Shown: piece after piece, positions 46,201 through 56,150 of the stretch
Layout: every line of letters begins with the position of its first letter
How positions within the stretch are numbered: the stretch's first letter is position 1
Source: Huiozyma naganishii CBS 8797
Lineage: Eukaryota > Ascomycota > Saccharomycetes > Saccharomycetales > Saccharomycetaceae
Length of the DNA stretch: 64,000 bases
Reading direction: 5' to 3'
Assembly: GCF_000348985.1 (NCBI RefSeq)
Contig: NC_035933.1
Coordinates: 186,001-250,000, forward strand
The notes under the pieces: generated by a model
Database searches by the model: none
The model's input: the letters and a program-made list of their open reading frames with translations, nothing else
Told to the model about the DNA's origin: nothing
Position numbers and translations under genes: made by a program

Positions 46201-47310
46201 TCACGTGAAGAACTTATGGAAGCGAGTCAACAGCCTGAACTGTGAATTCAGTTTCAGGTCGCCGAGTACTAGCAATGTTGCTTGAATGTACTTTCTGTAG
46301 TTTCTAATCTTTTCCATATGCTGTCCATTTGCGGCCATTGCGTCTATGAGGGGCCACTCAATATCATCCAAAATTTTTAGCAGCTCGTGCAGCACTTTGC
46401 GGAATCTGCAGGCCGTTTTTTTGCTTACCATTTTCTTAAAAAGGTCACAGTAGACAATTGGCGTCGTGCGCTTCTGGAAGACCTTTACGTAAGCAGCGTG
46501 CCTCCGCATGCCCGCTGGGGGATTGCTTTGTGAAAGATCAACCAGAACAACGGCCATACTTTCTATCACCAGTTCTAGTTGTTCTATCGCGGCAAGACTT
46601 TGAAGGGGCAACAAGCCGAGCTTGAGTTTTGTGTTCAAAATGGACACGACGAGCCGGCTGTGAAGCCGAATGTAACTGGTAATGTTTATACTAGTTTGTT
46701 CTAAAGGGATGTTAACAAAATCAATAACTAATCGTTCGATAATAGTCTTGGTAAAATTGTAATTGGAATTTTTGTGTAGATGTAGGCAGCAATAGGCAAG
46801 AAGCATGTTTTGAAACGACTGAAACATGATTTGGATTTCACCAATGTTGCTTCTTGTTACGTTACTGACAGATTTTGAAGTTACTCTGATCAATAGATAT
46901 TTGTAGCATGGTACGCCCCAACTACTAAATCTATTTTTAGTTACATCCGCGCTTAGCAACTTTACCATGTCCAAGTTGGTTTTGTCGATACGCAGCAATT
47001 TCGAACTAATGCGTAGAAGAGGGTTTATCAGTTCCATATTTTTGGTCTGGAAGCATCTCGGAAAGTCATCCAGGATAACATCCTTGTATGTACAGTATTG
47101 CACAAAATAGCTTGTCGTTGATTGATACCACAGCAACGGATTATTATGCTTGATACAGGCTAAACACTTGTTTAAAAGTAGAACACGAATACTCAGGCTT
47201 GGCGCTTATACATATTTGTTAGTAGTTTGATACACCCGTGGCAGCGAGTCCCACAACTTGAAAATTTTGCTAGCACTACATACTATGATCCAGTCTTCCT
47301 CACTTGGCAT
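46201..47310 (-). CDS. MEI4: Meiotic double-strand-break protein Mei4, probable two exons with an unresolved frame
   Basis: The exon 2 frame is open from just after TAA 47208-47206 to the stop at 46201 and resembles Mei4: LLLNKCLACIKHNNP and a helical body ending LLVLGDLKLNSQFRLL. It lies beside ERG28, as YER044C-A does. A likely 5' exon is ATG 47310 (MPSEEDWII), ending at 47284. The intron 47283-47205 (79 nt) has donor GTATGT, branch point TACTAAC at 47224-47218 and acceptor AAG. The match to S. cerevisiae (an 88-nt intron near the 5' end) is good. But joining at that AAG puts exon 2 out of frame by one base, with a stop a few codons on. A frame-preserving acceptor could be AAG at about 47171-47173. 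Mei4 acts with Rec114 and Mer2 to form meiotic breaks. Confidence 0.75.
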
Positions 47311-47366
47311 TGTCAATGTCCAAGGATTTTCCTTCCGTAACGTGTCTTTTCGTGAAGAACCAGTCT

Positions 47367-47374
47367 GCCGCCGA
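47367..47374 (+). promoter_or_regulatory. URS1 (Ume6) core upstream of MEI4
   Basis: GCCGCCGA matches the core of URS1 (TAGCCGCCGA), bound by Ume6 to repress meiotic genes in mitosis and to activate them in early meiosis. It lies about 57 bp from the proposed MEI4 ATG, which supports that ATG as the true 5' exon. Confidence 0.7.
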
Positions 47375-47752
47375 CTTCCACTCACACAGCCTATTTTTTT
47401 GCATTATTTTTTATTTAAAAGTGAGAAATTTCATCGGAGACGGAGAAAGGTTGGTGGTTATACTGTCGATATACTGCCGATTACATGGCCAGGTTACTAT
47501 TATGCCACAACACAGGACTAATGAATTTTTTCTCATTGTACGCCCTTTAGGTAATATGATATAGTAATTCTTCTTTCAATAAAGAAATGCTTCAAATTTC
47601 GCCATAATATATAGAACGTATATATATTGAACGTACACGTCAAGCTGTTGTGTTTCTTTTTTGTATTCGTTTGAGAGTGTATTTTGTTGATCTTACTTTT
47701 TTATTTTTTTCCTTCATCGTTTGACAATACCAACATGCATGTAGTTTTGATT

Positions 47753-48586
47753 TTAATCTGAACTTGTAATGGATTCGGAAGAGATCTGGTCCTCATCCAG
47801 CCTGATGACTATCCCAGATTTCGGGTCTGTCTCCGCAATACCAAATTCGATATTCAGCATATCTTGAAACAGTTTTAGTTTTTGCAATTCCTCGTTATGT
47901 TGCGAGTCATTACAATGCATACTGACAAATTTGTTCAGTTTTACGAACAGTCTCTCGCATTTGACCACTTTCGCGCGCAATTTCCTGTTCTCCGTTTTGA
48001 TGTGGTTGAATTTGGTCATCAACTGCTCCTCTTTGGCCTTCTTCCGTTGACGAGACTTCGATGCGGACAATCTATTTCGTTCCAGCGCTTTGTATCTTTT
48101 CCATTCCTCGTTCAACTGCCACATCCCCAACGACGCAGAACTCTGCATTGCCACGTGTTCCTGAGGTTGACCTTGAGACGAGTATCGTTGCATCGCTGGA
48201 GGTTGCCAGAGCAGTACAGACTGCTGTGGAGGGTTTTGTGTGGACAATTTTGGAGGTTGTTGCTGCTGCACTGGCTGTAGTACTGGCTGTAGTACTGGCT
48301 GTTGTGCTGGCTGCTGCGCTGGCTGTTGCTGAGGTTGTAAAATCGGAGGGCTCTCGACTTCCCTATTCAATTGGGATATTTGTCCGTTAGCTATCGATAT
48401 TCTTCTGTTCAATGAGGGTTGTTGTTCCTGCAACTCGTCATAAATACCCGGGACTTCCCCTGGATTGTAGAAAGTCGCCAACTTCTGTTTCTCATCGACT
48501 AGTCCATTGTCAAAAAATAGCTTTGTATAACTATTGCTTTTATCAGAACTTTCATCGTTATCATCACTACCCTGCGCGTAACACAT
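47753..48586 (-). CDS. ACA1: bZIP transcription factor, ATF/CREB type (Aca1/Cst6)
   Basis: The 277-residue protein has an acidic N-terminus, a Gln/Pro-rich middle with near-perfect repeats (QQPAQQPAQQPVLQPVLQP), and a C-terminal bZIP. The basic region KRYKALERNRLSASKSRQRKK (part shown) contains the N-x7-R invariant pattern, followed by heptad leucines and a His/Cys-containing zipper extension. Aca1 and Cst6 bind TGACGTCA sites in carbon-source and stress responses. Position next to MEI4 (YER045C) names it ACA1. Whether a Cst6 duplicate exists elsewhere cannot be seen. Confidence 0.9.
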   Translation of the reverse strand: MCYAQGSDDNDESSDKSNSYTKLFFDNGLVDEKQKLATFYNPGEVPGIYDELQEQQPSLNRRISIANGQISQLNREVESPPILQPQQQPAQQPAQQPVLQPVLQPVQQQQPPKLSTQNPPQQSVLLWQPPAMQRYSSQGQPQEHVAMQSSASLGMWQLNEEWKRYKALERNRLSASKSRQRKKAKEEQLMTKFNHIKTENRKLRAKVVKCERLFVKLNKFVSMHCNDSQHNEELQKLKLFQDMLNIEFGIAETDPKSGIVIRLDEDQISSESITSSD

Positions 48587-49867
48587 GAATACCTCCTGCT
48601 ATACTACCATACAATGGTATCTCAATTTTTTTCCCTCCGCGATTGTGACTTCTACAACAATGTGAAATTATTCTCTTCTTATAGTTAACCTTGTTCTTGT
48701 GATATCCTAAAGAACGACTTGCTCCCCTATCGCACTTTATAGAGACCAAGCCAAAAAAATGAAGAATGAAAATTAGTGCCCTTGCTTACCGAAACCACCA
48801 TTGGAAAAACAAACAGGAACTGACACAAAAAACAACCAGCCCGTATACCCATTTATATCTCTAGGACGATTCGATTGCTTATATAAACGTAATGGAAAAA
48901 AAAGAGAGATGTAGAAGATAGAAATACCGTATGCACAGAAGAAATGTGACAACTGCATGAAGGAAACGGTAGAAACCTGGAATGACATGTGCACTGACTA
49001 AGGAATTTCCCAAGACCCGCCCGAGAAACAGCGGAAAATAAAAGAAGTATAAAGCTCCTGCCCACGATCAAACAAAACCCACCAGTGATACAGCCGGAGG
49101 CCCACTATCAAAAAAACACAATGGCGCAAAGACAAAAGAGACAGACAGAGAACAATGGGGCTCACGAGATAGGCTACAAAGGCAACTGAACAAAGCGTGC
49201 TGCGGCATTTTCTTTGCAGCGCTGATCAGCAAAATCTCCACCGAAAAAAAGACGGTCTTCCTCCCCCCCTCTCCGCAACGGCACAGAAACGTCCGTGAGG
49301 AAACAGTGGCGTCACTCGGAATGTGCACGCAAAAGACACTTCACATAAATTATTATTAAAGAGGCATCCGCGGGCGCCGTTCGGCCGGACCGCTGCGGCA
49401 GTTTCTGTGGGGGGCTTTCCTGCCGGATTGCCTGCCCAGCAGTGACCGTTTTGGGAAAGAACCAGAAACGTGACGGTTCTGGTGGTCAAGAGGAGACCGC
49501 CGCATCGGGGAATTAACAGCCGAGTTTGGGGTTCGGTGTGTGGGTGCGTTTCTTCTTTTACTAAGATCTGACCAATATCGGCTTTTTTTCCCGAAGTATG
49601 ACGGACAGATGTCGCCGGTTCTTTCCTTTTAGCGGAAGGGGAACACACACCACTGCTGCTGTTGCTGGCCACGATCAAGTTCACGATCACCCACGCACGG
49701 ACGCACGCACTCACGCACTCACGCTTTAGTAGACTCTCTGGGCGTGTCAATCAAGGGTATTCAATTGAGGCGGGTCCTGTAACACGGCCCTGACCTACTT
49801 GACTGCTTGGTTGCTTGCCTGTCCATCTGTCCGTTTGGTTTTTTTTATCTTTACTTGCGTCGTTGCA
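48587..49867. other. Long divergent promoter region, ACA1 and SPO73
   Basis: This 1281-bp gap has no gene that I support. The ACA1 side is AT-rich with an Ndt80-type GACACAAAA at 48822-48830. The middle (49370-49510) is GC-rich and carries TTCGGCCG at about 49380, the same core as the palindromes at 43872, a TCCGCGGG near 49367, and CCAGAA/TTCTGG arms near 49461-49483. A short ACGCACTC tandem repeat lies at about 49700-49725. A 174-codon minus-strand frame here is not convincing. Confidence 0.5.
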
Positions 49868-50335
49868 ATGACGTTGCAGCGGCAAGTTGATTATGTAACG
49901 GACACAATCATCGAGAACGAGCGCGGGTTGACGGTGCTTGGGTACCCGATCTTTTCACCTAAATTCCTCCTGCCGCATCTGGACCCGGCAAACTTCCAAT
50001 TGGTCCTCGATCACGGACATCTTGTCGAGCTTAACGTGCTCAACACAAGGAATTCGCATTCTCTGGACGAGCTGTACCCCTTGCCCTGGGTGGACTCGCA
50101 GGCAGCCGCCGCAGGAGGGGTTGCACCGGGAGCAGGGGCAGATTCAGCGGAGACCGGGTGGTTCGTGCAAATGTCCAATAGGGATGACACAGACGACCAA
50201 GGGTGGTGCTACAGTTGGTCGTTCGGCTGCCACCGGTGGAAATCGAAAAACGGTTTTGTACGCAAAAGAATGTGGGTACGGTTGCCAAGGGGCAATTCCG
50301 GTTTATCGCACTTGAACGGGGCAGATACACACTGA
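49868..50335 (+). CDS. SPO73: Sporulation prospore-membrane protein Spo73 (dysferlin domain)
   Basis: ATG 49868 (MTLQRQVDYVTDTIIENERG) is the start; the frame is open upstream only from a TTG. The 155-residue protein carries a DysF domain, with the paired Trp/Arg pattern WCYSWSFGCHRW ... GFVRKRMWVRLPR near the C-terminus. Spo73 is a meiosis-specific protein that acts with Spo71 and Vps13 in prospore membrane extension. It lies between ACA1 and SAP1, as YER046W. A Gly/Ala-rich insert (AAAAGGVAPGAGADSAE) lengthens it relative to 143 residues in S. cerevisiae. Confidence 0.93.
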   Translation: MTLQRQVDYVTDTIIENERGLTVLGYPIFSPKFLLPHLDPANFQLVLDHGHLVELNVLNTRNSHSLDELYPLPWVDSQAAAAGGVAPGAGADSAETGWFVQMSNRDDTDDQGWCYSWSFGCHRWKSKNGFVRKRMWVRLPRGNSGLSHLNGADTH

Positions 50336-50591
50336 TACGTCACTCTACAGCACACTTCCCAAAGGCCAACTTCCCTCCGTAAAAGAAGCCTGTGGTAAGC
50401 CATGACACAGGCACGGATTTTATAACAATGCGTGCGCGCGTTTGCTAGACAATAGCTTACAAAGCCTTACTTTTCTATTATTCTGATTTATGTATGCTTT
50501 TTGTTTTATTTTTTCTTGAGTTTTTTTGTTCTTCTCTCGATACATAAAGACTGACAGGGCTCTTTTGTATAATAGCACTAAACAAGAAGGA

Positions 50592-53342
50592 CTACGTACC
50601 GGACGAACCGAAATGGAGGGCCCAGTTCTCATACTCCGATAGTCCCTCTTTTGAAACAGACGGCTTGATGTACTCTAAGCTATTAGTAAAGTCGCCCAAC
50701 GTCACAGCGCGGATTTCATCACGGTCCGTCAGTAACAGCTGGTCGCCCAATTCCCGCAGGGGACCCATTGCAGCGTCCTTGGCCAACGACGTAATATCAC
50801 TCCCAGAGTACCCCTGTGTCACTTTCACCAATTCCTCGAAATCAGCACTTGTGAGCGAGTGAATCTGGTAAGACAGCAGCTTTTCAAACTGGACACGCCG
50901 AGTTTCCGATTCTGGTAGGGGAATGTACTGTCTTCTGACAAATCTCCTCCTTGCCGCCTCATCGATCGACCAAGGCAGGTTCGTCGCCGCCAAGACGAGA
51001 ACCCTCTTGTCCTCCGCCTTGGAACCCGTCTTGACTTGCTTCCCAGCGGCAGCGCTCGATAGGGCGGACCACTGCACTAAAAACTCGTTCTTAATTCTTC
51101 TTGAACTTTCGTTCTCACCGTCCTGGTTTCTACTCCCAAGTAAAGAATCAATCTCGTCGACAAATATAATAGACGGTGCCAGTCTCTGTGCAATCATGAA
51201 CAGCGCTCTGACCAACTTCTCACTCTCACCAAGGTACTTAGAAGTCAACGATGACGCACTAATGGAAAAAAATGTGGAATGCGACTCACAAGCAACAGCC
51301 CTCGCCAACATCGTCTTACCTGTCCCAGGTGGTCCAAACAGCAACATCCCCGTGACAGGCTCCCTTAGCCCAAGAAACAGATCCGGCCGCAAGAACGGGT
51401 ATACTACAGCCTCCTTCAGTGAGTTCTTTGCCGAATTCAAACCAGCAATGTCCTCCCAGTGCACTTCGTCACCATGGACCACAATGTCCTGCAGAATCTG
51501 TTTCGCCAAAGCTTTGTCAATCCCAGGTATAGAGTTTATCAGCCTCTCCTCATCCGCATCCTTGCTGTCTACTTTGTCCTCCTCTGCATTATCAACTTCT
51601 TTGCCCTGTGGTTGCTTCGTTACGTTAGCGGGAGGCGGAGGCGGCGTATTCTGTGGTGGCGTTGCAGTGGCTGACTTCTTCTTTTTCATGTTTGTGGACG
51701 TCGGTTTACCAGTTTTCAAATTAGGTTCAGTAGCAGGTTTTTTGACCACTGGTTTGATGCTTGTCCTCGTCTTTGTCACTGTGGGGTTTTTGGTCTCAGT
51801 TTTGAGTCTTTCTCTCGAAACTACATTCTTCTTCATCATGGGCTTGCCCTTCCGCACGGGGGGATTCGACGTGCTGCCATTGTAAACCAGTTGAGCGACC
51901 TGCGAGGCTGAAATCGTTTGGGGCAACTTCTGTGGGTGTTCCAAATTCAACGCCTGCTTTGTCACTTTTGTCGGTAATGACGATGAAGATTTAGTAGACG
52001 TCTTCTTCAAGACAGCCGGTTTGGACTTGTTGCCATTACTGGCATGGGTACCAGACGTCATGACGGTAGTGTTTAGTGCCGGGGTTGAATTATTAAGTTT
52101 CACAGCACCCTGTGGCGTTGGTCGCGATGGCAAAGCGGGCGCACTTGCCGGCGGTGTAACGGAATTACATTTGTTCATAAGATTATGCTTTTTGTTAATG
52201 GGTCCCCTGCTGCGAACAGCATTCAAAACGGGTGCCGAAATTGCTGAGGCGCCAATATCTGGTGGTGGGACAGACTGAGCTGGCGGCGGCGCCAACGTTT
52301 TGGGGACCAATGGAGGGAATGCGGAGGGCAACGGCGGAAGTTTCGGCAGCTCAGGTGGAGTGGAGACGGTCAAATCCTTCATTTGATCGTGCAATGTCGT
52401 TTCACCGTTCAGTCTATCTAATGCATTGAACCTGGCCAAATCCTCTCCGTTGACCTCAAGGTAGTTGTCATAATAATCGGAAACATCGAAGTCATTACTG
52501 TTATCATCCTCTTCATAATGTTCCCCTGCTTCATCGCTACTTTCAATTAAAATTGGTTGTTGCTGTGGCTGAGGTGTTTCATCCTCTTCCAAGATGTTAT
52601 CCGTATCAAACACATCAAATAAGTTCAACTTATGAGTGTCGTCGTGGCGGTTCCGATGAACGTCGTTTTCACTGCGAAGACTCCTGCTAGAATAATTCAG
52701 GGGCTTCGATTGTGAAAAATTGACCTTTACTTGATGCTGCGGTTGTTGATTTTGACGTTGTTGATTGTGATCCTGTTGGTTTGTCCCTGAGATAGAATAT
52801 GAATGTAGGTACGGTTTTTGTGTTCGTAAAGTGGTCCTTGAAAAGCCGTGGTTTTGGTGCCCCTGCTGCTGCTGCAATGGTGGTGACGATAACGGCACAG
52901 AATGCTGCATTCTTGTCAATGATTTCTTATGGTCCGTAGAGTAGTAAACCTTATTATGCGAGTCTGTATCAACGTTCAACTCTGGGTGCTTCTCAATAAT
53001 ATCTTGTGCTTGTTCCAAGTGCTTATCTGCCTTTTGGTACAACTCTTTAACCCCTGTAAGAAGACTCAACTCGTCTGGCCTATAATACTGTAAGTTTGGG
53101 TACCTATGATCAATCAACGTAAGTCGAAACATGATGTCGGTCGTGAGTGCCTTCCATCCTTGCAACGCCTTTTTGACATGGCCAGAGTCCTGTAACTGCT
53201 TGTAGTAGATGATCTCATTGGCTACTTTCGAGTACAGCTCTGAGAGGTCGGACAACGGCTGTTGCGGCTTCCTTCGAAGTTTGTTCCACTTATCTAAGAT
53301 AGAAGAGGACCCGTTCTGTTCCTTCGTGCTGTACGACTCCAT
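50592..53342 (-). CDS. SAP1: AAA-family ATPase Sap1
   Basis: The 916-residue protein has a long low-complexity N-terminal half with Gln-rich and Pro-rich stretches. Its N-terminal helices (residues 20-130) resemble a microtubule-interacting and trafficking (MIT) bundle. The C-terminal third is a katanin/spastin-type AAA domain: [19 protein letters not shown], Walker [23 protein letters not shown], the Arg finger region AARRRFVRR, and a VPS4-like C-terminal helix. Yeast Sap1 was found through an interaction with Sin1; its function is unclear. It is YER047C in the same order. Length is close to the 897 residues of S. cerevisiae Sap1. Confidence 0.94.
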   Translation of the reverse strand: MESYSTKEQNGSSSILDKWNKLRRKPQQPLSDLSELYSKVANEIIYYKQLQDSGHVKKALQGWKALTTDIMFRLTLIDHRYPNLQYYRPDELSLLTGVKELYQKADKHLEQAQDIIEKHPELNVDTDSHNKVYYSTDHKKSLTRMQHSVPLSSPPLQQQQGHQNHGFSRTTLRTQKPYLHSYSISGTNQQDHNQQRQNQQPQHQVKVNFSQSKPLNYSSRSLRSENDVHRNRHDDTHKLNLFDVFDTDNILEEDETPQPQQQPILIESSDEAGEHYEEDDNSNDFDVSDYYDNYLEVNGEDLARFNALDRLNGETTLHDQMKDLTVSTPPELPKLPPLPSAFPPLVPKTLAPPPAQSVPPPDIGASAISAPVLNAVRSRGPINKKHNLMNKCNSVTPPASAPALPSRPTPQGAVKLNNSTPALNTTVMTSGTHASNGNKSKPAVLKKTSTKSSSSLPTKVTKQALNLEHPQKLPQTISASQVAQLVYNGSTSNPPVRKGKPMMKKNVVSRERLKTETKNPTVTKTRTSIKPVVKKPATEPNLKTGKPTSTNMKKKKSATATPPQNTPPPPPANVTKQPQGKEVDNAEEDKVDSKDADEERLINSIPGIDKALAKQILQDIVVHGDEVHWEDIAGLNSAKNSLKEAVVYPFLRPDLFLGLREPVTGMLLFGPPGTGKTMLARAVACESHSTFFSISASSLTSKYLGESEKLVRALFMIAQRLAPSIIFVDEIDSLLGSRNQDGENESSRRIKNEFLVQWSALSSAAAGKQVKTGSKAEDKRVLVLAATNLPWSIDEAARRRFVRRQYIPLPESETRRVQFEKLLSYQIHSLTSADFEELVKVTQGYSGSDITSLAKDAAMGPLRELGDQLLLTDRDEIRAVTLGDFTNSLEYIKPSVSKEGLSEYENWALHFGSSGT

Positions 53343-53805
53343 TCAAAGGATCGAATATATGCGAGTCCGAGTTCACCGTGGCAGAATTCCTGGTATACAC
53401 CGAACGGCTAGTAACGGTTATAATCCCAGCGAAACAAAAAATCAAACCAACAAAGAGATTCAAAAAAGTGCTGATAACTTGGACGTATTGTCCCTTGGTG
53501 AAAACCGGATGAAAGATGCAGGGAAGCGGGGAACACAAGAAGTCCAGGGTATCAAATGCTGTTTAAATTAATTCGACTGTAACATGCTTCCGGATCAAAC
53601 GGTAAAAATTTGATGATTTTTGAACAAAAAAAACGAACAAGTACAGTATAACACACACACAGAGTGAAGAAGACCACTAACTGTCAGTGTTCTGTTCAAG
53701 AAATTAACGTGCATTAATGATATACAGACAAGATACTAAATACTGCAGTATGTATTATGGGTTTTGTTACCAAGGTGGGATGTTCTCGCCCTTTTTACAT
53801 GGACA
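53343..53805. other. Intergenic, SAP1 promoter and CAJ1 3' flank
   Basis: I see nothing in these 463 bp beyond ordinary flanking sequence: poly(A)/poly(T) tracts near 53615-53660 and a CA-rich stretch at about 53650. Confidence 0.5.
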
Positions 53806-54996
53806 TCACGCTTTGTAACGGTATCTTTTCTCCTTCTTCTGCTGTTCGCCCAGGATAAGTTCTTCGAAGACACGGGCCTCCTCTGCCTCCTCTGGGGTTC
53901 TTCTTGCGCTGGAGAATTTCCCAGCGAAGTAAAGCAGCGCTTTCGCCTTTTCGATTCTCTTTCTCGAGGGCACGTTCTTGTCGTGGAGGACCCTGCTGCA
54001 GACCTCCTTCAGTTTCTGCTCCAGTTCGAAGCGGGACATTGCCCACATGACGCCGAGGGCCTTCCCCGCGAGCATTGTTTCGAATTTAACGCGCTCGTAC
54101 TGGTCCAGTTCCTCTGGGTTGACTTTCTCCATCTCTGCCATGGCCTTCTGCGCCTCTGCGCCCGTGGACAGCAAGTTATACGCGGATTTGACCGTGCGTG
54201 CGTTGTTCCTTGTGCCCGTGAAGATCTTGGAGAACCCCATCGTCTTTTTGGAGAGAAGGTAGTCGTGTGCCTTTGTCTTGTACACTTTAGCGAGCAAGTA
54301 CAGTAGTTCGATACCGAAACTCTCTAGCTTCAAATCCTCGATCTCTTGCTTCAATTTCGCCTCAAAATCCTTCAAGTGGTTCTCCTTGACTGCGATGAGG
54401 TACTTTTCAAGCCTCTCGTTCAGTTTCTTGGTCAGATCAACGACTTGCTTCTCCAAATCCTCTCTACGCCTTTTCTCAAGCTCCATGAGCTTTTCACGCT
54501 GTTCCTTCGTCAGCTTGTTCCTATCTGTCGGGACACCGGCACTGCCATCCGGTTTATGCACCACACCTGTGTGATCACCCGTTGCGCCAGGCGCAGCACC
54601 AGTTGCGGCACCAGCACCAGCCCCTCCCCCCTGCGCGTCCCCATTCATCATCTCCGTGGCCGAGTTCAACTCCTTGAACAGCGAAAACTCGCCGATCCAG
54701 TTAGTGAACCCGTCCCCACCGAAGATCATCGAGAAATACTCCCCAGCGTCTTCAAACCCTTGCTGTGGCACGGCATTGTCCTTCCCGAACTCATCGTACT
54801 GCTTCCTCAGATCCGGGTCGCTCAACACCTGGTACGCCTCCCCTACCTGTTGAAACCGTTCGGACGCAGTCGGATCGTCCGGGTGCTTGTCAGGGTGCGT
54901 CTCCATCGCCTTGCGACGGTACGCCTTCTTGATCTCCGTAGCTGTTGCCGTGGGCGGAATCCCCAGCACGTCATAGTACTCTGTCTCCTTCACCAT
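53806..54996 (-). CDS. CAJ1: DnaJ-type co-chaperone Caj1
   Basis: ATG 54996 (MVKETEYYDVLGIPPTAT) is the start; an open frame goes on upstream to 55293 only because the promoter is GC-rich. The 396-residue protein has a J domain (about residues 1-75) with the HPD tripeptide in THPDKHPDD, a Gly/Ala-rich linker, and a DUF/X domain with FGIELLYLLAKVYKTKAHDY and GTRNNARTVKSAYNLL. The C-terminus has a basic coiled-coil segment. Caj1 is a Type III J-protein that stimulates Hsp70 and protects plasma-membrane proteins during heat stress. It matches YER048C in place. Confidence 0.95.
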   Translation of the reverse strand: MVKETEYYDVLGIPPTATATEIKKAYRRKAMETHPDKHPDDPTASERFQQVGEAYQVLSDPDLRKQYDEFGKDNAVPQQGFEDAGEYFSMIFGGDGFTNWIGEFSLFKELNSATEMMNGDAQGGGAGAGAATGAAPGATGDHTGVVHKPDGSAGVPTDRNKLTKEQREKLMELEKRRREDLEKQVVDLTKKLNERLEKYLIAVKENHLKDFEAKLKQEIEDLKLESFGIELLYLLAKVYKTKAHDYLLSKKTMGFSKIFTGTRNNARTVKSAYNLLSTGAEAQKAMAEMEKVNPEELDQYERVKFETMLAGKALGVMWAMSRFELEQKLKEVCSRVLHDKNVPSRKRIEKAKALLYFAGKFSSARRTPEEAEEARVFEELILGEQQKKEKRYRYKA

Positions 54997-55642
54997 CGCT
55001 GATATTAATGCTGCTATGCGAAAGTTGTCGGTATAGCCCTGGGAGAGAGCACCGACTGAACAACAACTCGAACCTTCAACGTCTTCGCCTTCGAGAGTTG
55101 GACCCGTTTCTCCTATTCCTCCCTCGAAAGGGTCCGAGAGCCGTGCGCGCGGGCGGGTAACGCCGGTTCCCCCGCCCCAGGGTGCCAGGGCCAGGGCCAG
55201 GGCACCCTGGGGCACCTTACAACGCCCTGAGGCACCAACGGTATCACCACACCGCCTCGCTGGTCGCCGTGACTGCGTTCTATCCCGCCGCACCCTGGAG
55301 ATTCAATCCTGAGGTTCCAGAGGTGAACAAAACTCCATTTGAGATGCGGTGACAGCGACAGCGACGGACCCAAAGCCGTGGCTGTCACAGCCCCAGCGTG
55401 CCGTCCTGTTGACCAGCGGTAGACACCGCTGCCAGGCTGCCAATAGGCCTACCCAGCTACGCACCCAGCCTCTACCTGCCCAGGACGACACCCCCCTTCT
55501 GCGCTGCGGTGTTTGGGCGCATTGCCAGCGTCGCCGACTTTCAGAGACTCGGCTCCCACTGCAGTTTGAAGGTTTCCAGCACTTGCACGTCCCGTAGACA
55601 CTTGCACTTGCTCTTGCACTTGCACCGACCCCCCCACACACG
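54997..55642. other. GC-rich divergent promoter region with strong hairpin, CAJ1 and ISD11
   Basis: This 646-bp gap is unusually GC-rich. A perfect 12-bp stem, CCCCAGGGTGCC (55175-55186) and GGCACCCTGGGG (55201-55212), encloses a 14-nt loop of AGGGCC repeats. Nearby arms are GGACCC/GGGTCC (55100-55105 and 55130-55135). The 10-mer CAACGCCCTG at about 55230 also occurs in the RPL2 element (25690-25699). Short CTTGCA repeats lie at 55597-55626. No second gene is seen. Confidence 0.65.
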
Positions 55643-55927
55643 ATGGCTGCTACGGTCCCCGCGAGAGCACAGGTCCTGTCCGTGTACAGACAGTTCATCA
55701 AGAACGCAAACCAGTTCACTAACTACAACTTCAGAGAGTACTTCCTCCGCAGGACGCGGAACACTTTCAAGCAGAACAAGACCGTGGAGGACCCAGCACG
55801 GCTGGCCGCGTTGTTCGGAGAGGCGAGGGCTGAGCTGAAAGTGCTCAAGAGACAGTCTGTCATCTCGCAGATGTACACTTTCGACAAAACGGTCGTTGAA
55901 CCGCTCAACAAACGCTCACATGGTTGA
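55643..55927 (+). CDS. ISD11: Mitochondrial iron-sulfur assembly protein Isd11 (LYR family)
   Basis: This 94-residue LYR-motif protein is complete: [15 protein letters not shown] (the L-Y-R motif appears as VYR), [16 protein letters not shown], then [13 protein letters not shown], which is conserved in Isd11. It binds and stabilises the cysteine desulfurase Nfs1 together with acyl carrier protein in the matrix; it is essential in yeast. It is YER048W-A, divergent from CAJ1, as in S. cerevisiae. Confidence 0.96.
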   Translation: MAATVPARAQVLSVYRQFIKNANQFTNYNFREYFLRRTRNTFKQNKTVEDPARLAALFGEARAELKVLKRQSVISQMYTFDKTVVEPLNKRSHG

Positions 55928-56150
55928 AGAGGCAAGAGAGCTCGACCCGTTCAGATTCCAGTATATATAACTAGTAGCAGGTCACACACCCTATGTATGT
56001 ATTAGCTTAGCTCATCGTATAGTAAAGAGAGGAAAAATTTTTTTCAGTGCTTTATATTATAATATAAGCAGAGATGTGCCGGTGAGATGGGTTCCGAGCG
56101 GTGCTGTGTTGTCTGTGTGCTGCTAGGGGATCGTTGTACACACTGCAATC

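Noticed and set aside
49226..49750. A 174-codon minus-strand frame between ACA1 and SPO73.
   Set aside because: The protein looks random, the region is GC-rich and so poor in stops, and nothing is known at this place in other yeasts.
54997..55293. A 99-codon N-terminal extension of CAJ1.
   Set aside because: The J domain must begin near MVKETEYYDVLG, and the upstream part is low-complexity translation of a GC-rich promoter.
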